Below are positions 1-6,233 of a DNA stretch of 10,157 nucleotides, one piece after another (the first letter of the stretch is position 1; each line of letters starts with the position of its first letter). Origin of the DNA: DASQDT01 sp036380435. GTDB taxonomy: Bacteria > Acidobacteriota > Blastocatellia > Pyrinomonadales > Pyrinomonadaceae. Made by a program: the position numbers and the translations under genes. The notes beneath the pieces were generated by a model. That model was not told the DNA's origin, did no database searches, and saw only the letters and a program-made list of their open reading frames with translations. The stretch spans positions 1 to 10,157 of the forward strand of contig DASVES010000266.1 in assembly GCA_036380435.1 (NCBI GenBank), read 5' to 3'.

Positions 1-21
1 TCGGCTCGGCCGCCCATAACA

Positions 22-98
22 TCGACCCACTCGTCATAATAGGAGTTGGGTCGCCGAAGTCGGCTCAATTGTTTTGCCTCTTAGCATTGTAGGGCGCT
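22..98 (+). other. Possible 3' half of an attC site, plus a short hairpin
   Basis: The stretch before the first gene holds an imperfect hairpin, CGACCCACTC (23-32) against GAGTTGGGTCG (43-53) with one extra base. It is followed by GTCGGCTCAATTG (60-72) and CTTAGCA (80-86), which resemble the L' and R' boxes that end an integron attC site. The R' box departs from GTTRRRY at its first base, and no matching 5' half is clear; it may lie left of the window. No long reading frame crosses these bases. The call rests mainly on the two better attC sites further along. Confidence 0.25.
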
Positions 99-686
99 AT
101 GTATCCTCACGAACGAGCTTTACCTCAGCACTATATCGTCGGGGCGACATGGTTACTGTTAGGTCTCGTCGTCGGGCTACATTTCCCCGATGTTGATCTC
201 AGGCTTCAGGGGCTGATTCCTTCACGGGTATTGCTTCATCGCTCGATTCTGACCCACGGGCTGATAGCTTCCGTGATGCTCTTCTGGCTGATTAGAAGTC
301 GCAGGGACGCAGTGCCGGCGCACCGATTGTTCGTTGTCGGGGTGAGTCTGGCGGTTGCGGTTCACCTATGCTTTGATTTTTTCCCGCGCGGCTGGAGCGG
401 CTTCGCGCTAATTCACATTCCCATTTATGGCCGGACGACCGCCTTGTTCTCGCAATCATGGCTGATACTTAGCATCATTCTATGCCTGTATGTCGCCTTC
501 CTGCTGGTACGGAATATCATCGAATTAGCTCTCAGTATCGGGCACCTGCTGATCTCCCTCACCGTTTCTGCCGTTAAGAACAAGCATCCAACAACTCACC
601 TAGCCGTTATGCTGTTGGCGCTCGCCGTCATCGTTACAGTCCTCATGGCGCATCGGGTTCGGAAAGTGGCGGCGCGACGAGCCTGA
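99..686 (+). CDS. YdjM/DUF457-like inner-membrane protein (metal-dependent hydrolase-like)
   Basis: The 195-residue protein is largely hydrophobic, with predicted membrane segments near residues 12-30, 51-65, 76-92, 120-137, 143-158 and 168-184. It carries the polar signature of the YdjM/DUF457 family: HFPDVD (28-33), HRSILTH (47-53) and HLCFD (89-93), a spaced set of His and Asp residues able to bind a metal at the membrane face. The family is annotated as metal-dependent hydrolase, but its substrate is generally unknown and I cannot assign one. The ATG at 99 has only a weak AGGG four bases upstream. The stop codon TGA lies inside the R'' box of the following attC site, as is common for cassette genes. 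Family call fairly sure, function unknown. Confidence 0.7.
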   Translation: MYPHERALPQHYIVGATWLLLGLVVGLHFPDVDLRLQGLIPSRVLLHRSILTHGLIASVMLFWLIRSRRDAVPAHRLFVVGVSLAVAVHLCFDFFPRGWSGFALIHIPIYGRTTALFSQSWLILSIILCLYVAFLLVRNIIELALSIGHLLISLTVSAVKNKHPTTHLAVMLLALAVIVTVLMAHRVRKVAARRA

Positions 687-783
687 CAACTCCGTACACC
701 CGACCGCGAATCTGCGTGCCTCTCATCGCTAGACTTGGCTGTATCAGAGTTGTGCGCGCGGCGGTTGATGCCGGGCGTTAGGT
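681..783 (+). repeat. Integron attC recombination site (candidate 1)
   Basis: R'' is GCCTGAC (681-687) and R' is GTTAGGT (777-783), which fits the core-site consensus GTTRRRY and is preceded by GGGC as in many attC sites. The arms are self-complementary: ACACCCGACCGCG (696-708) pairs imperfectly with CGCGGCGGTTGA (757-768). One arm has an extra base relative to the other, which corresponds to the unpaired base that orients attC recombination. The centre extends the fold (TCTG near 711 with CAGA near 745). At 103 bases its length is normal for an attC. The stop codon of the preceding gene (684-686) overlaps R''. Recombination would be expected between G777 and T778. No integrase gene is in view. 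Confidence 0.62.
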
Positions 784-865
784 GTCTGCCCCCGGCGAAG
801 TGAGACTGAAAGATAGTTCTGGAAGAAAAAGCCGACTACCCACGTCTAACCATTAAATCCCTGGT

Positions 866-2188
866 ATGGATAATGGAGAGCTGCGCTTGCGTCACAAAAT
901 TTTGGTCACGATGAGTTCGATCCTGCTTTGGGCTTTGGCTGTAGTTGCCGTGGTGTTCGCCGAGGCGAAATGGTTCGCGCACCCGTCGGTTGTCCGAGGG
1001 GAGTTGGCGTCGATTGAGAATCATCTGGTGAAAAAGCTGGGCGACGCCGCGGAAAATAAGAAGCTGGGCAGTGCGGCTCTGATATTAGTACAAGGCAGTA
1101 AGATCGCCGCGGAACATAGTTTTGGTGTCGCGAATGCTGAAACACAAGCCCCTGTGAAGTCCGACCAAACGCTTTTTCTGGTTGCCTCGGTGAGTAAAGC
1201 TGTGACCGCCTGGGGCGTCATGAAGCTGGTGGAGGAGGGCAAGCTTGGTTTGGATGAGCCTGTCATGCCCCGCCTCACGCGGTGGCGGTTTCCGGGGAGT
1301 GGCGCGCATCGCGACAAAGTGACCGTCAGGCATCTGCTGAGTCATACGGCCGGGTTAGACGACGGCCTTGGCTATGGCGGTTTTTTACCCGGTGAGGCGA
1401 TACAGACGCTGGAGGAATCACTCACCCTGACCAAAGATTCGACGGTGGGTGAGCCTCGCGGTGTCACAGTGGAAAGAGAGCCGGGAGAGGGCATGGCTTA
1501 TTCGGGGGGCGGCTACACTGTCTTGCAGCTCCTGATTGAAGAGGTTACGCTTCGGCCATTCGCGGACTACATGAAAGAATCTGTTTTGCAGCCGTTGGGG
1601 ATGACGAAGTCGAGTTTTGATTTGGACGCCATCGCATCCGAAGGCCGGGCGCAGGACTTGGCCACCAGTTTTGACAGAGAGCTGCAAGCCCATCCTCATC
1701 GCCGCTATACGGCTAAGGCCGCCGTTTCGTTGTACGCGACGCCTCGGGACCTGGCTCAGTTTGCCCGCGCCTTTGCCGGAGAGAATCCGGTGCTCAGGCA
1801 GGAGACGCTGAAGCAGATGATGCTGCCCCAGCCGGGGACATCCGGAACGTGGGGTCTGGGCCAGACTCTTTATGCTGAGAATGAGACGGGCGGCCACGTG
1901 GTCGGACATAGTGGTGGGACGAATCCCGCGTGGGGCGCGATGTTGCGGGTGAACCCGGCGACCGGCAATGGCATGGTCCTGACGATTTCAGGAGGACAAG
2001 GGACGCTCAATCAACTCGTGCATGACTGGGTTTACTGGGAGACGGGAAAGGTATCATTCGAGGCGCAGCGACAGGTCGTCTACGACCGGCTGGCGCCGGC
2101 GTCAGTGGCGATTATTTTGGGAGCACTCGTGCTCGTGTGGTGGAAGCTGTTGAGGAAGATTCAAGGTCGCGAGCCGGTAGGGGTTTAA
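866..2188 (+). CDS. Membrane-anchored serine hydrolase, class C beta-lactamase/PBP-like family
   Basis: A 440-residue beta-lactamase-fold (Pfam Beta-lactamase type) serine hydrolase. The active-site SxxK motif is SVSK at 108-111, with Ser108 as nucleophile and Lys111 as general base. The second motif is YSG at 212-214 in place of YxN. HSGG at 348-351 stands where KTG is found in true beta-lactamases. HLLSHTAG (156-163) is typical of the family. The N-terminus has a hydrophobic stretch (about 16-33) and the C-terminus a second one (about 412-428) with a basic tail, so the domain is probably held outside the cytoplasmic membrane at both ends. Family members include esterases, D-amino-acid peptidases and cell-wall enzymes; HSGG rather than KTG argues against a classical beta-lactamase. 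ATG 866 has no good ribosome site; ATG 911 would give a more usual signal-anchor length. The next gene follows after 60 bases. Confidence 0.85.
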   Translation: MDNGELRLRHKILVTMSSILLWALAVVAVVFAEAKWFAHPSVVRGELASIENHLVKKLGDAAENKKLGSAALILVQGSKIAAEHSFGVANAETQAPVKSDQTLFLVASVSKAVTAWGVMKLVEEGKLGLDEPVMPRLTRWRFPGSGAHRDKVTVRHLLSHTAGLDDGLGYGGFLPGEAIQTLEESLTLTKDSTVGEPRGVTVEREPGEGMAYSGGGYTVLQLLIEEVTLRPFADYMKESVLQPLGMTKSSFDLDAIASEGRAQDLATSFDRELQAHPHRRYTAKAAVSLYATPRDLAQFARAFAGENPVLRQETLKQMMLPQPGTSGTWGLGQTLYAENETGGHVVGHSGGTNPAWGAMLRVNPATGNGMVLTISGGQGTLNQLVHDWVYWETGKVSFEAQRQVVYDRLAPASVAIILGALVLVWWKLLRKIQGREPVGV

Positions 2189-2254
2189 AGTTATGTGCCG
2201 CGGGGGAGCGTGCAGTGACAGGGCGGGGACGGACGTAGAAAGGGTTGATTGACA

Positions 2255-3148
2255 GTGAAACATTTCCGGTTGGTTCTCGGCGCCCTGATGTCCGTGACGG
2301 CCATCTCGATTGCCTGCTCGACAATTACGAACAGTCCGGCGAGCACTCCGAATCCGGGCCAGATCGTTGCGCCGGGGGATGCTGCCGTCTCCCGGCAACA
2401 ACAGACGAGTTTGGAGATCACTTACGTCGCCAACGAAGGTGTGCTCATTTCATCGGGCGGTAAGCGAGTGTTGATTGATGGGTTGCATCGCGAATATGAG
2501 ACGTATGCGTCTTTACCGGCGGCGCAGCGCGAATTGATCGAGACCGCGAAAGCGCCCTTCGACAACATTGATCTGCTCCTCGTGTCGCACATGCATCTGG
2601 ATCACTTCCACCCCGAATCGGTCGGGCTTCATTTGCGGCACAACCCGAAAACGATGCTGGTCTCTTCTCAGCAAGTTATAGGTGAGGTCGAGAAGCACTT
2701 CAAAGACTATGAGGCCATTAAAGCGCGGGTGACGGGCGCGACTCCGCCTTTGAAAGAGAAGGTCTTCATGAAGGTGGCCGGAGTTGATTTTGAAATCCTG
2801 GGACTGGGGCACGGCAGCGAACGGCATGGCTCGATTCAAAACCTCGGGCACCTCATCAAACTCGGCGGCAGGAAACTACTCCACGTCGGCGACGCGGATA
2901 CGTCGGCGGAGATTTTCGAGAAGTTCAATTTGGATGAGGAAGGAATTGACATTGCTTTCCTGCCTTACTGGTTCCTACTTGGTGATGCCGGACAGACAGT
3001 CGTCAGGGAACACATCAAACCAAAGCACATCGTTGCCGTCCACCTCCCCACCGACGCCGAGAAAGTGGCCGGACAAATCAGAAAGATTTTCCCGGACGCC
3101 GCTGTTTTCACCACCATGTTGGAAAAGAGGCACTACTATACAAAGTGA
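2255..3148 (+). CDS. Exported metallo-beta-lactamase-fold hydrolase (UlaG-like), probable lipoprotein
   Basis: Metal-dependent hydrolase of the MBL fold. Numbered from the TTG at 2249 (299 residues), HMHLDH at 114-119 is the HxHxDH zinc motif, and His201 (NLGHL), Asp215 (GDAD) and His265 (AVHLP) are the likely remaining ligands. The arrangement resembles the UlaG-like branch rather than antibiotic-hydrolysing class B enzymes. The N-terminus is a signal peptide ending in SIAC, with Cys23 as a possible lipid-attachment residue, though the -3 position is not typical. Two starts are possible: TTG 2249 and GTG 2255. I prefer GTG 2255 because AAAGGG (2239-2244) lies 10 bases before it but only 4 before the TTG. 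It sits between two other exported proteins and is probably cotranscribed with them. Substrate unknown. Confidence 0.82.
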   Translation: MKHFRLVLGALMSVTAISIACSTITNSPASTPNPGQIVAPGDAAVSRQQQTSLEITYVANEGVLISSGGKRVLIDGLHREYETYASLPAAQRELIETAKAPFDNIDLLLVSHMHLDHFHPESVGLHLRHNPKTMLVSSQQVIGEVEKHFKDYEAIKARVTGATPPLKEKVFMKVAGVDFEILGLGHGSERHGSIQNLGHLIKLGGRKLLHVGDADTSAEIFEKFNLDEEGIDIAFLPYWFLLGDAGQTVVREHIKPKHIVAVHLPTDAEKVAGQIRKIFPDAAVFTTMLEKRHYYTK

Positions 3149-3160
3149 ACAGTAACTCAG

Positions 3161-3183
3161 CGTATTTTCCATAAGGAAATACG
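3161..3183 (+). other. Intercistronic hairpin
   Basis: CGTATTTTCC (3161-3170) and GGAAATACG (3175-3183) pair with one bulged T around the loop ATAA. No T-run follows, so it is not a classical terminator. It stands ten bases before the strong ribosome-binding sequence of the next gene and could affect mRNA stability or translation. Confidence 0.45.
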
Positions 3184-3209
3184 ACATCTGTCAGGGGGAG
3201 TAAGTTGCC

Positions 3210-3812
3210 GTGAAGCTACCACTCTTGCTTAGCGTGATGCTTAGTTTTAGCCTCGGCCATGCCGGCTTCGGCAGCGTCAAATTCGATTACCTGAAAGTCA
3301 GGGGCAATATCGCTGAGTCTACACACAAGGCTAAGTACAAACTAGAAGTTGATAGGTCTTATAAGCCGTTGGGCGAGTTCCATCACCAGCCGGTGTATGA
3401 GGGCGTGCAGTTCAATGTCTCCCTGGCTGCGTTTTCCAGGGGCGAGAGCATCATCATGATGCACGCGGAGATGCATACTGACGGCTCCGGCGGTCTTGAT
3501 TACAGCAAACTGAAGCCCGAGACTCTCGACGGCATTAAATTCACCTCCAGAGAGCAGTGCGCGACACCGGCGGAAGTTCCCGACCCTTATAGCAATCCTG
3601 AATTCCGCTTCTTACGTGATAAGGGATTCAAGGCTGTCCTTCCCATCTATCTCAGGCAATATTTTGCCACTTCGCCGGACGGCGTCGCTGAAGTCGTGCT
3701 CACCTATGGCAAGCGCGTGTCATCGTGTGGCGATGACACAATCACACCCGAGTTTAAGGCAGAGGTTGACCGCGAAGTCCGTTCCTCGATGAAGGTTTCT
3801 ATGAAGAGATAA
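3210..3812 (+). CDS. Exported protein of unknown function
   Basis: I do not recognise the family. The GTG at 3210 is supported by AGGGGGAG (3193-3200) nine bases upstream and by the protein it opens: a signal peptide with a Lys, a hydrophobic run (about 3-16) and a likely cleavage after GHA (16-18). The mature part, about 180 residues, is mixed polar and beta-like, with two cysteines (Cys117 and Cys173) that could form a disulfide in an oxidising compartment. It is the third exported product in a row after the serine hydrolase and the MBL protein, 61 bases downstream of the latter, which suggests cotranscription. An attC-like site begins 24 bases after its stop. Secretion is likely; its role is open. 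Confidence 0.7.
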   Translation: MKLPLLLSVMLSFSLGHAGFGSVKFDYLKVRGNIAESTHKAKYKLEVDRSYKPLGEFHHQPVYEGVQFNVSLAAFSRGESIIMMHAEMHTDGSGGLDYSKLKPETLDGIKFTSREQCATPAEVPDPYSNPEFRFLRDKGFKAVLPIYLRQYFATSPDGVAEVVLTYGKRVSSCGDDTITPEFKAEVDREVRSSMKVSMKR

Positions 3813-3835
3813 GTGGTCACCGGGCACCCGGCACA

Positions 3836-3944
3836 GCCCAACAACTCATTCAACTCGACGCTTGGGTAGCATGCTTTTCATCGTGCTCTTCTTCGATAAT
3901 ATGGAATGCTTCTCGCTCGGCGCGGGTTAATCCGAGCATTCGGC
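3836..3944 (+). repeat. Integron attC recombination site (candidate 2)
   Basis: R'' is GCCCAAC (3836-3842), a perfect RYYYAAC core, followed by the typical L'' ATTCAAC (3848-3854). The arm 3845-3861 pairs with 3920-3936 (GCGCGGGTTAATCCGAG) over most of its length. L'' has one base more than L' (GTTGAAT against GTTAAT when aligned), the hallmark extrahelical base of attC. R' is weak: ATTCGGC (3938-3944) differs from GTTRRRY at two positions, so the site may be decayed or inactive. The 5' edge GCCCAACAACTC matches that of the first attC (GCCTGACAACTC). Inner bases add an imperfect stem (AGCAT near 3868 with ATGCT near 3906). The next gene starts about 30 bases after the expected crossover point. 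Confidence 0.6.
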
Positions 3945-3974
3945 CACTGACGCAGTCTGTAAACGGGAAAAGCT

Positions 3975-4676
3975 GTGCTCACCGATCAAGAGCTGATGGC
4001 CCTTCACGTCCGGGCGTTGTTTACGCACGACGCCCGCTCGCGACTTTTGTTTGTTAACGAACCCGGAGGCGGAGTCTCCGCTCCTCGTCTGTTTCTCGGT
4101 CGGACGCGGGCAGGTAGTCTCTGGCGGTTTCGGGCGGATCTTCCAGCGGCGCTCGTTGAGGAATTGGAGACACTGTGTGCGGACGAGCCGCCGGGCGCGG
4201 AGTTCCGCAGTACACACCGCCACGTCGAGGCATACGTGCGGCTACTCGAAACGCACGCGCCCGTCCACAGACAGTGGGCGGGGCCGGCCTATCGCTTTAC
4301 TGAATACCTTGAGCCGTCAAGGCCGCTGCTCGCTATCACGGAAACGAACGCCGAGATGTTACGGGGCGGCTTTGAGGAACTGATCGCAGAGCTGCCTGAA
4401 TGCCAGCCCTTCGTCGCCGTCGTAGAGGATGGCATGGCGGTGTCTGTCTGTCGCAGTGTTCGCATCACTTCCGCGGCTCACGAGGCCGGTGTGGAGACGC
4501 TGCCTGATTTTCGTGGAAAGGGATACGCGAAGGATGCGGTGGCCGGGTGGGCGCGTTTAGTCCGGTCTGTAGGCGCGACACCTTTGTACAGTACGTCCTG
4601 GGAGAATACCGCCTCGCAGGCGTTGGCGAAGAAGTCGCGTCTGGTGCTTTACGGCTCCGATTTTCACGTCACGTAA
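3975..4676 (+). CDS. GNAT family N-acetyltransferase
   Basis: Acyl-CoA-dependent transferase of the GNAT fold. The catalytic domain is the C-terminal half: a beta strand VAVVEDGMAVSV (about 147-158), the acetyl-CoA pyrophosphate loop FRGKGYA (179-185, the Q/RxxGxG/A motif A) followed by its helix, and STSWENTAS (206-214), a typical motif B segment in which an Asn near CoA is conserved. The first 110 residues are less conserved and probably form the acceptor side. The acceptor cannot be predicted. The GTG start at 3975 has GGGAA (3965-3969) upstream at short spacing. GNAT enzymes are frequent passengers of integron cassettes, in line with the attC-like site just before it. There is no clear attC after its stop, only a GTTAAAC (4694-4700) that fits the core-site consensus. 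Confidence 0.85.
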   Translation: MLTDQELMALHVRALFTHDARSRLLFVNEPGGGVSAPRLFLGRTRAGSLWRFRADLPAALVEELETLCADEPPGAEFRSTHRHVEAYVRLLETHAPVHRQWAGPAYRFTEYLEPSRPLLAITETNAEMLRGGFEELIAELPECQPFVAVVEDGMAVSVCRSVRITSAAHEAGVETLPDFRGKGYAKDAVAGWARLVRSVGATPLYSTSWENTASQALAKKSRLVLYGSDFHVT

Positions 4677-4694
4677 GTACTGACGCACTCTACG

Positions 4695-5273
4695 TTAAAC
4701 TTCATCGCCGGCGAACTGCTCGCGGAATTCGGGTGAGCGGCGGCGGAGGACGACCCAGTCGTCGAAGATTTCGGGCTGGCGGAGCCAGACGGTGAACCAC
4801 TCGGCAATCTCGGCCTTCTCGGCGCGCTTGCGCTCGTTGACCGATTGGTTGCGCGCAATCATCTGCGCGCGCTGCTTGCCGCGCAGCACGGTCTCGTGGA
4901 CGCGTCGCTGGCCCTCCCGGTCGGAGCGGCGCTTGAACTCACGGCGCAGGTTGTCGAGACGCTTCAGGGAGGCGACGGCCTCGTCGAAGGTCGAGAACTT
5001 GAGGACATTGCGGAACATGGCGTCGTAGGGGTCGGCCGTGCGCCAGCGCGCGTCCAGCTCCAACACCTCGGCGTGACGCAGCTCCGCTCCCTCGTCGGCC
5101 AGCACCCGCGCGACGCGAGCCGGGCTTTCGACCGCGCCCTCGCCAAAGCGCGCGCCCACCGCCTCGGAGACGGCCTCAAGCTCCTGCGCGCCCACCGACT
5201 CGCAGTCCAAAGCCTCCCAGACCTCGATCATCAAGTCGAGCTTCGTGCGTGACTTCCACTCTGTCTTCTTCAT
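4695..5273 (-). CDS. Conserved-looking protein of unknown function
   Basis: A 192-residue soluble protein starting at the ATG on 5273 (sequence begins MKKTEWKSRTKLDLMIEVWE). It is acidic and helical in its first half and strongly basic, Arg/Lys-rich and probably coiled in the middle (SLKRLDNLRREFKRRSDREG region), and ends in a Trp-rich segment (EWFTVWLRQ). It resembles hypothetical proteins I associate with Acidobacteriota, but I cannot name a domain or role. The frame stays open upstream to about 5573, through the repeat hairpin and the GGDEF remnant; I start at 5273 because the protein-like composition begins there. No Shine-Dalgarno sequence is visible before it. It converges on the acetyltransferase gene with 18 bases between stop codons, which suggests a junction between the cassette region and older chromosome. 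Confidence 0.68.
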   Translation of the reverse strand: MKKTEWKSRTKLDLMIEVWEALDCESVGAQELEAVSEAVGARFGEGAVESPARVARVLADEGAELRHAEVLELDARWRTADPYDAMFRNVLKFSTFDEAVASLKRLDNLRREFKRRSDREGQRRVHETVLRGKQRAQMIARNQSVNERKRAEKAEIAEWFTVWLRQPEIFDDWVVLRRRSPEFREQFAGDEV

Positions 5274-5323
5274 CGCCAACAGAGAGTAAAGGAGTGCTTG
5301 CGGCCAAGTCCAGAGGAAGTAAA

Positions 5324-5394
5324 AAGTAAAAAGGCAAAAGGCAAAATTGGAAGGCGGAAACGCATCCTCACTTTTGCCTTTTGCCTTTTTACTT
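5324..5394. repeat. Heptad-repeat hairpin A (7-mer AAAAGGC)
   Basis: A perfect 23-base inverted repeat: 5324-5346 pairs with 5372-5394 around a 25-base loop. The arm consists of tandem AAAAGGC units preceded by AAGTAA. It lies in the gene-free stretch between the minus-strand gene and the GGDEF remnant. Either strand ends in a T-rich arm, but there is no separate T-tract, so intrinsic termination is uncertain. Confidence 0.85.
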
Positions 5395-5400
5395 TGCCTT

Positions 5401-5498
5401 CTCAGGCGGCGCGGGACGAGGCGGTCAGCGCCGCGGTGTTGAATCCGATTCTTGCCCTGACGCTTGGCCGCGTACATGAGGGTGTCGGCCGCGCGCCA
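5401..5498 (-). pseudogene. C-terminal remnant of a GGDEF diguanylate cyclase
   Basis: Read on the minus strand from 5495, the codons give RAADTLMYAAKRQGKNRIQ. This is the conserved end of GGDEF domains (AD..MY.AK..G.NR), the helix and strand that close the c-di-GMP synthase fold. The GGDEF signature itself, the I-site and everything upstream are missing. Homology stops at about 5496-5498, where a CHAT tail begins on the other strand. The frame runs on downstream without a stop through hairpin A into the neighbouring gene, so the tail could be translated as an N-terminal extension, but it cannot be a working cyclase. Confidence 0.75.
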
Positions 5499-5501
5499 TC
5501 G

Positions 5502-5600
5502 TCCGCACTGCGCGCCCCGTGCCTCCAGATGATCTCGGGCAAGCAGTACGCCGCGCCGTACTACTGGGCGCCCTTAGTCCTCGTCGGCGACTGGCGTTGA
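5502..5600 (+). pseudogene. C-terminal remnant of a CHAT-domain protein
   Basis: The plus frame from 5502 reads SALRA....QMISGKQYAAPYYW and then APLVLVGDWR before the stop TGA (5598-5600). The ending PYYWAPxVLxGDWR is the well-known last strand of CHAT domains (caspase-like peptidases, related to separase, often fused to TPR repeats). The catalytic His/Cys part and the rest of the protein are absent. A longer open frame from 5298 exists only because it runs through the hairpin and across the antisense of the GGDEF tail. I take it as a relic left by a deletion or inversion. Confidence 0.75.
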
Positions 5601-5643
5601 CCCGCCCGGCGCCGCGGGAAGTAGTCGTCTCGGGCGGCGCGCG

Positions 5644-5672
5644 TTGTACACGGCGGCGCGCTGGTCTAATAT
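5644..5672 (+). promoter_or_regulatory. Sigma70-like promoter
   Basis: TTGTAC (5644-5649) and TAATAT (5667-5672) are separated by 17 bases and match the -35 and -10 consensus well in an otherwise GC-rich background. Transcription would start near 5679 and enter the YtxJ-like gene at 5759. This is the best promoter-like sequence in the window. Confidence 0.55.
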
Positions 5673-5689
5673 CGGCTCACAGACTTCTG

Positions 5690-5734
5690 TTTCAAATGAA
5701 CGTGTGTTTCAAATGAACGTGTTTCAAATGAACG
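5690..5734 (+). repeat. Three direct repeats of TTTCAAATGAACG in the leader
   Basis: Copies start at 5690, 5707 and 5722; the first two read TTTCAAATGAACGTG and the last ends in ACGA. Each contains the small dyad TTCA-AA-TGAA. They lie downstream of the promoter, in the untranslated leader of the YtxJ-like gene, with centre spacing of 17 and 15 bases. They could bind a regulator or be a replication-slippage product. Note that each copy contains ATGAA, a possible decoy start. Confidence 0.7.
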
Positions 5735-5758
5735 AACGCGAGGGCAGGGTGAAATCCG

Positions 5759-6142
5759 ATGGGTGAGCAATTCGTTACGGTGAGCAACGCGGGGGAGTTG
5801 GAGCAACTCTTCGCGCGCTCGCACCGCGAGCCGGTGCTTCTCTTCAAGCACAGCACGACGTGCCCGATCAGCGCGGCGGCCTACCAGCAGATGCTCGGCG
5901 TGGAGCGCGAGGCGTCGCTCGTCGTGGTGCAAAAAGCGCGCGACCTCTCGCGCGAGATCGAGACACGCACGGGCGTGCGCCACGAATCGCCGCAGGCGCT
6001 CATCCTGCGCGACGGCGCGGTCGTCTGGTCGGCCTCCCACTGGAACATCACGGCCGACGCGGTCACGCGCGCGCTCGGCGAGCACGCGGAGTCGGGAGCC
6101 AAAAGTCAGGAGCCAAAAGTCAGGAGTCAGGAGTCAGAATAA
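5759..6142 (+). CDS. ytxJ: YtxJ-like bacilliredoxin (bacillithiol system redox protein)
   Basis: A small thioredoxin-fold protein of the YtxJ (DUF2847) family, thought to remove bacillithiol from mixed disulfides on cytosolic proteins (monothiol bacilliredoxin). The active site is the single cysteine Cys35 in HSTTCPIS (31-38), at the start of the first helix after strand PVLLFKH. The cis-Pro loop is HESPQ (75-79), followed by strands ALILRDGAVVW and the helix SHWNITADAVTRAL. ATG 5759 is preceded by AGGGTGA (5746-5752). The native domain ends near residue 109; residues 113-127 and the stop codon are encoded by tandem 7-base repeats, so the C-terminal tail is an acquired, probably disordered extension. 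A functional role requires bacillithiol in the host, which the window does not show. Confidence 0.87.
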   Translation: MGEQFVTVSNAGELEQLFARSHREPVLLFKHSTTCPISAAAYQQMLGVEREASLVVVQKARDLSREIETRTGVRHESPQALILRDGAVVWSASHWNITADAVTRALGEHAESGAKSQEPKVRSQESE

Positions 6143-6222
6143 AGACGCCGGGATTTGGCAACGAAACTGCTCGCTGCAATGAGTGGTTTTATTCTGACTC
6201 CTGACTCCTGACTTTTGGCTCC
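6095..6222. repeat. Heptad-repeat hairpin B (7-mers GGAGTCA, GGAGCCA, AAAGTCA)
   Basis: The left side is exactly seven heptads (6095-6143): GGAGCCA, AAAGTCA, GGAGCCA, AAAGTCA, GGAGTCA, GGAGTCA, GAATAAA. The last five (6109-6143, 35 bases) are a perfect inverted repeat of 6188-6222, around a 44-base loop. The left arm codes for the tail and stop of the YtxJ-like protein; the right arm ends 11 bases before the next ATG. The transcript would form a 35-base-pair stem between the two genes. Confidence 0.92.
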
Positions 6223-6233
6223 CTTCGTTTCCC

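Noticed and set aside
1418..1909. 163-residue minus-strand open frame inside the serine hydrolase gene
   Set aside because: Shadow frame opposite the catalytic region; no motif and no start signal. The plus-strand protein carries the SxxK and HSGG motifs.
866..3148. Antibiotic-resistance beta-lactamases (class C and class B)
   Set aside because: The serine enzyme has HSGG instead of KTG and YSG instead of YxN, and the MBL protein has a UlaG-like arrangement. Both are broad families; resistance cannot be claimed.
5690..5734. CRISPR-like array
   Set aside because: Repeats are 13-15 bases, with zero to two bases between them; there are no spacers.
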